Positions 8,130 through 11,676 of a stretch of 11,676 nt of DNA are shown here, in pieces. This DNA is from Polyrhizophydium stewartii. Lineage: Eukaryota; Chytridiomycota; Chytridiomycetes; Rhizophydiales. Positions within the stretch are counted from its first letter, which is position 1. Each line of letters opens with the position of its first letter. The DNA lies in assembly GCA_027604665.1 (NCBI GenBank), contig JADGIZ010000572.1, forward strand, positions 1 to 11,676. The letters run 5' to 3'. The notes under the pieces are model-generated. The model was given only the letters and a program-made list of their open reading frames with translations, made no database searches and was not told where the DNA came from. A program made the translations under genes and the position numbers.

Positions 8130-9627
8130 ATGCATCTCGCTGGTCTGCTCAACCCAGACCCTGCCCAGAGCCGAGGCAGCCGCGCCGACGTGGACCCATC
8201 CACCGCCGTTGCGCTGCTGTCTCCTGGCGCCGTGAGCTTCGCAGCTACCTCGCCTTCTGCCCACGCCGCCGCGCCGCCGCTGCACCGTGCTTTGGGCCTC
8301 GAGCCAGGTGCACCCGAGCTGGCTCCGAGCCGGCCGCCTTCCTCCGCATTTGTGCCCATCGAGTGCGTCCGAGGGCCTGCGGGCGATGGCGGCGCTGCAG
8401 GGCCCGCCCGGCCGGCAGCGGCGGCGGAGGCCGCGAGTGCGAGCCTCCGCGCAGGCGCCGGGCCGCTGCACCCGGCTCGCCCGGCTGTCGGCGCCTGCGC
8501 GGAGGCTCGCACTCGCGGCCCCCGCCGTCGCCCGGCCGGCCTCTGCCTCGCCCTCTGCCTCGCCGCAGCCGCAGCCGCAGCCGCAGCCGCAGCGGCAGAT
8601 ACCGCACGGGCCTGCCGCCTCGCCTGACGCGCAACCGTCGAGGTACGCAGCGTGCGTACCTCCGCGGATGTCGGTCCGCCCACCCGTGTCAGCGCTTGTG
8701 CCCGCTGACGCTCCGCACAAAAGACGCACACCGACCGACAGAGCCGGAGGCAAGGGCAGCGGCAGCGGCAGCAGCAGCCCCGTCGACGACACCGTTGCCG
8801 CCGCGGCGATCCACCTGCAGCGGCTCTCCCACACACACACACACGCCCACCCGCGCAGCCCGGATATGACGAGCGACGACAGCGCCACGGACGCCGGGTG
8901 CATGCTGTGCGACGAGGACGACGGCCACATGCACACGTCCGAGTCCGGCGACAGCCAGTCCGCCTGCTGCGCGGACGCCGCCGACGGCGGCACATACGCC
9001 TGCACCGATGCCTGCGGCGAGGATCCCTGCGCGGACCCAGACTGCGCCTACCTGCGCGACAGCGACACGGCCAATGGCGGCAGCAGCGGCAGTGGAGCCA
9101 GCGGCGGAGACACGACTGCCATCAGCCACCCTCACCACCACCACTACCACATCCAGGCCCACGACGCGGCCCACGACCCCGACCACCACCCGCACTATCC
9201 CCACCACCACCACCACTCGCACCACATGCTGCGCTGCTTCCCCTGCCCGCACCCCGGCTGCGGCATGTCGTTCTTCCGCAAGCAGAACCTCAAGGCGCAC
9301 ATGTGCGTGCACAGCGAGATCCGCGCCTTTGCATGCCCAAAGTGCCCCGCGTCCTTCCGCAGGCGGCAGGAGCTGCAGCGCCACGTGCGCACCGTGCACG
9401 CCGAGCCCGAGATGCGCAGGCCGTTTGCGTGCCCCGGGTGCGGCACGGCGTTTGGCCGCCACGACGCGCTCAAGCGGCATATCCTCGCCAACGGCGGCAC
9501 CGTCGGGCCCGATGCCGTCACGCCCTGGGCGTGCTCGGCGCCAAAGACGCGCCAGCGGTCGGCCAACCCAAACCCGAGGTTGCAGGTCGACCGCGCGGCG
9601 GTCAAGTCCGATTCAGTAAACAGTTGA
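8130..9627 (+). CDS. C2H2 zinc-finger protein, probable transcription regulator (5' part tentative)
   Basis: Secure part: the frame ending TGA 9625-9627. It encodes two canonical C2H2 fingers (C-x4-C-x12-H-x3-H, then C-x2-C-x12-H-x4-H) and a third C-x2-C-x12-H finger that lacks its last His. Upstream of the fingers are a Cys-rich acidic stretch (about 8890-9055) and a His-rich stretch (about 9120-9225). Minimal start: ATG 8866 (253 aa). Tentative full model: exon 8130-8362 and exon 8742-9627 (1119 nt, 372 aa). Donor is GTGCGT at 8363, CTGAC at 8704-8708, acceptor GACAG ending 8741. The join is in frame and yields a protein starting MHLAGLLNP, a Leu-Leu-Asn-Pro N-terminus I recall from fungal regulators. 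In this model the fingers lie at about residues 246-268, 276-297 and 308-324. An unspliced start at 8668 or 8287 in the finger frame remains possible. DNA binding in the nucleus is inferred from the fingers; no target can be named. Confidence 0.7.
8408..8539. repeat. Long inverted repeat (foldback), about 50-bp stem with 30-nt loop
   Basis: The inner arms 8429-8459 and 8490-8520 are perfect reverse complements over 31 bp, separated by 30 nt. Outward the pairing continues to 8408 and 8539 with one A/C mismatch (8428/8521), one G-T wobble (8421/8528) and a 2-nt bulge (8416-8417). No terminal direct duplication or transposase is visible. In the tentative model of the zinc-finger gene the whole structure lies inside its intron. 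Confidence 0.9.
8540..8598 (+). repeat. Short tandem repeats: 12-bp duplication then (CCGCAG)n
   Basis: CCTCTGCCTCGC occurs twice (8540-8551 and 8552-8563). It overlaps the start of five perfect CCGCAG hexamers (8563-8592) and one variant CGGCAG (8593-8598). If translated in the zinc-finger frame, the hexamers would give a Pro-Gln repeat. In the tentative spliced model they are intronic. Confidence 0.85.
8640..8662. repeat. Perfect 10-bp dyad with 3-nt spacer
   Basis: GAGGTACGCA (8640-8649) and its exact reverse complement TGCGTACCTC (8653-8662) flank GCG. It resembles a dimer binding site or a small hairpin, and lies upstream of the finger-coding exon. It also contains GTGCGT (8652-8657), a match to the local 5' splice-site motif. 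Confidence 0.75.
8830..8844 (+). repeat. (CA)n microsatellite in coding sequence
   Basis: Seven and a half CA units. Read in the zinc-finger frame they encode alternating His-Thr just upstream of the ATG at 8866. Length change here would shift the frame unless made in multiples of three CA units. Confidence 0.8.
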
Positions 9628-9768
9628 TGCCTTTTTTTTTTCGATGCACTGGATGTGTGGTTGTATTGCTTCTGCCGCAGTGCTGGCGTCCCCGCTGCTG
9701 CGCAAGAATACGCTCCTCGCTGGTTGCAGTTACGCAGATGCGCGTGCGCGGCTTCATTCGTGGACGCG
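9628..9768. other. Short convergent 3' gap between zinc-finger and ankyrin genes
   Basis: Only 141 nt separate the two stop codons. A run of ten T (9632-9641) follows the zinc-finger stop at once. No exact AATAAA is seen on either strand, so transcripts of the two genes may overlap at their 3' ends. Confidence 0.5.
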
Positions 9769-11643
9769 TCATTCAGGCTGTAATCGCTCATTCCGTGCTT
9801 GATCCGCCGAGGTCGAGGTGCCTCGAAGCTTCATGACGTGCTCTTTGAACTCTTCCGAGTAAACGTCCAGCGTTGCGGCGACTGTGTCCCAATCCAGATC
9901 GGGAAAGCGCTCAAACAGAAAGTCGGCAATCGCCATCGCGTCGGGAGTAAATGGCGCTTGCCCCACCAATCTTAAAACATCATCAGACGGGGCAGCGCCG
10001 TACTCAATCAGCAGTCTGAAAGCTTCAAAGTCCCTTGAACAATCAGCCAGGAGAAGGTTTTTCGATGGCAGGCTGAAATGGCTCGACTTGAGCAAGACCT
10101 TGACCAAGTCATAGCACTTGTGCTGAAGGAGTTTCGGTAAAATTTGTTCATGCGCGAACTTGGCCTTGCTGCGGAACAGCTTCGAGACAAGATAGAAGTG
10201 CTTCAGCTCAATTAGTTCCATGATGCATAACGTCATTTCTTGCTTGGACTCGTCCGGGAAGTGCTCAAGCAGCCACTGGATAACGCGATCGTGGTTGTAG
10301 AGCATGGCAACCTTGATCACCTGGGCCGAGCACCGCGCGCCGCGTTTGGTCCTGAAGAACTCGAGCACGCCAACATGACCGTTGTGCGCTGCGCAAACCA
10401 TCGCCTTGGTGTCGTCGCACTCAATACGCTGCTCGTGCAGGAACCGCACGACGCCGAGATGCCCGGCTTGCGCCGCGCCGATCATCGCCGCACCAGTGAA
10501 GCCCTCGGTGCGGTGCGCGCGTAGGAACTCAATCACGTCCATGTGGCCGCCGGCCGCAGCGGCATCCATCGCGCCGTGGTCGCAGGCAAGATCAAAGTCG
10601 CTGTGCAGCAGCCGCACGGCATCCAGATCGCCCTTGCCGGCCGCGATGCGCATCGCGTCCTTGAACCAGTAGTCGTTGTTAAAATATGGTCTGAAAAAGG
10701 CAAACAGCTCCATGTCGCCGCGCGCCGCCGCCTTGGCAGCGATATCGCTAAATAGGATAAAGCGAAAGCCGCCGTTCGACATGGCTCGCAGCGCGTCGAG
10801 CCGGCGATACTTGACACTCGCTTTCACGAGCCAATCAAGCTGGCTGGCCGAAAGAGAGCCGTACTGTCTGGCAACACAACCAAGGATCACGCCGTTGCTG
10901 TTCTTGGCTGCTTGATAGATCGAGCGGAGGGTAATCGAAGACAAGCTGAAGCGAGATTCAATAACGCCGAAGCACTTGACAGCGTTTGACATGACAGCTG
11001 TTTGAATGATCTTCCTGCCGACAAAGCCGGTGTGCTGCGCGAGCAGCTCGACTGACTCGACGCGGTCATAGTGCAGTGCAGCCTCAAAGGCACCTGCAAG
11101 GCTCATGGTCATCTGAAAGAGCTGCGTATCGAGAACAAGCTGCAACAGCTTGGTGTTGCCAAGGCCTGCCGCGGCAACAAGGACAATCCAGCTGCTCGAT
11201 CCGGTCCTCCCCGCCCAGCTACTGAGCTGATGTCGCGCACGACGACGGAGTTCCAGGTCAAGCATCTCCTTGCAGACGTCGAGCGAGAACGTCGCCGCCT
11301 TGGCGGCGAATGTGTGCTGGTCCAGCTTGCCAAAGTCGGTCAATGCCATATCGGGCCGTGCGCGGATGGCGGCCACCATGGCGTCCGACGGTGGTGCCAC
11401 GTACGGCTCGAATGTCAGCCTGCGCTGCGGCAGCATCGGCACGCAGCTGACGAGGTCATTGGCCATGCACTCGATCCACACCAGCGCCGAAGTGCGGTCG
11501 TCGAGCGGCAGGAGCAGCCGGCCGTGCAGCAGCTTCGTTGCCAGCCCGGCGTGCTCGAACACGGCCTCGCCGAGCTCGAACGGCAGCCGCTCGAGCATGT
11601 CTGCAACGTCGGCGCAGCCTGCGAAGCGCGAGGCAGCGGCCAT
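9769..11643 (-). CDS. Intronless F-box-like / ankyrin-repeat protein, 624 aa
   Basis: A single uninterrupted frame from ATG 11643 to TGA 9771-9769. The N-terminus (residues 15-45, MLERLPFELGEAVFEHAG) resembles an F-box core (LPxEL...IF), which would recruit SKP1 in an SCF ubiquitin ligase; this match is by eye and weak. Ankyrin-type helical repeats follow. A divergent one is at about 153-172 (VAAAGLGNTKLLQLVL). Clearer ones lie at about 330-347 (IAAGKGDLDAVRLL), 358-376 (AAAAGGHMDVIEFL), 386-404 (GAAQAGHLGVVRFLHE), 415-433 (CAAHNGHVGVLEFF) and 444-460. The pattern AAxxGHLxVVxFLHE is typical of large ankyrin families in protists, chytrids and giant viruses. No signal peptide or membrane segment is evident. 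Base composition in the C-terminal half (about 9950-10250) is visibly more AT-rich than the neighbouring genes, and the gene lacks introns while its spliced neighbours have many. The start is the only Met before the F-box-like segment. No specific substrate or function can be assigned. Confidence 0.88.
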   Translation of the reverse strand: MAAASRFAGCADVADMLERLPFELGEAVFEHAGLATKLLHGRLLLPLDDRTSALVWIECMANDLVSCVPMLPQRRLTFEPYVAPPSDAMVAAIRARPDMALTDFGKLDQHTFAAKAATFSLDVCKEMLDLELRRRARHQLSSWAGRTGSSSWIVLVAAAGLGNTKLLQLVLDTQLFQMTMSLAGAFEAALHYDRVESVELLAQHTGFVGRKIIQTAVMSNAVKCFGVIESRFSLSSITLRSIYQAAKNSNGVILGCVARQYGSLSASQLDWLVKASVKYRRLDALRAMSNGGFRFILFSDIAAKAAARGDMELFAFFRPYFNNDYWFKDAMRIAAGKGDLDAVRLLHSDFDLACDHGAMDAAAAGGHMDVIEFLRAHRTEGFTGAAMIGAAQAGHLGVVRFLHEQRIECDDTKAMVCAAHNGHVGVLEFFRTKRGARCSAQVIKVAMLYNHDRVIQWLLEHFPDESKQEMTLCIMELIELKHFYLVSKLFRSKAKFAHEQILPKLLQHKCYDLVKVLLKSSHFSLPSKNLLLADCSRDFEAFRLLIEYGAAPSDDVLRLVGQAPFTPDAMAIADFLFERFPDLDWDTVAATLDVYSEEFKEHVMKLRGTSTSADQARNERLQPE

Positions 11644-11676
11644 GGCGGGGCGGCGAGCGGGGCGGCGGGCGGCGAG

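Noticed and set aside
8830..8844. (CA)n considered as a promoter or telomere-like element
   Set aside because: It is a short ordinary microsatellite within an open frame and has no telomeric unit.
6759..9005. A 748-codon open frame on the minus strand
   Set aside because: It runs antisense across PHO88 exons, introns and the zinc-finger gene, including the foldback. It has no recognisable domain, and GC-rich DNA leaves antisense frames open. Treated as a shadow.
1..11676. Search for CRISPR arrays, tRNAs, rRNA, insertion sequences or a phage-like defence system
   Set aside because: No regularly spaced repeats, cloverleaf genes, transposases or bacterial-type operons are visible; the window is intron-bearing eukaryotic DNA.

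Overview
The window reads as nuclear DNA of a GC-rich, intron-containing fungus. Three points support this. The genes are typical fungal ones (cytochrome c peroxidase, MSH2, NDK, PHO88). Introns are short, about 70-230 nt, with CTGAC-like branch sites. The proteins most resemble fungal families, and the F-box-like plus ankyrin architecture of the last gene fits an early-diverging lineage such as a chytrid. The lineage is my inference from style, not a database match. I see no prokaryotic operons, CRISPR arrays, tRNA or rRNA genes.

Layout, left to right. (1) 1-711, plus: the 3' end of a cytochrome c peroxidase gene, cut by the window edge, with one intron. (2) 1024-5198, minus: a complete 13-exon MSH2 gene (spliced length 2910 nt, 969 aa), convergent with gene 1. 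(3) 5739-6363, plus: a 3-exon nucleoside diphosphate kinase gene (150 aa), divergent from MSH2 across a 540-nt shared upstream region. (4) 6514-7779, plus: a 7-exon PHO88/SND3 gene (189 aa). (5) About 8130-9627, plus: a C2H2 zinc-finger protein. Its finger-containing 3' part is clear. Its 5' end is uncertain and holds a long near-perfect inverted repeat. (6) 9769-11643, minus: an intronless 624-aa protein with an F-box-like N-terminus and ankyrin-type repeats, convergent with gene 5.

All splice sites were inferred by hand from reading-frame continuity and family conservation. MSH2, NDK and PHO88 each close in frame at the length expected for their families. A recurring feature is the 5' splice site: 11 of the 21 inferred introns begin GTGCG and 8 begin GTGAG, and none begins with the textbook GTA.

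Functionally, MSH2 (mismatch repair) and NDK (dNTP balance) form a plausible head-to-head pair around DNA fidelity. The other genes look unrelated: mitochondrial peroxide removal, ER targeting, gene regulation and a repeat-protein adaptor. Most of the window is ordinary housekeeping sequence. The least explained parts are the foldback structure at 8408-8539, the donor-motif bias, and the Cys/His-rich zinc-finger protein.
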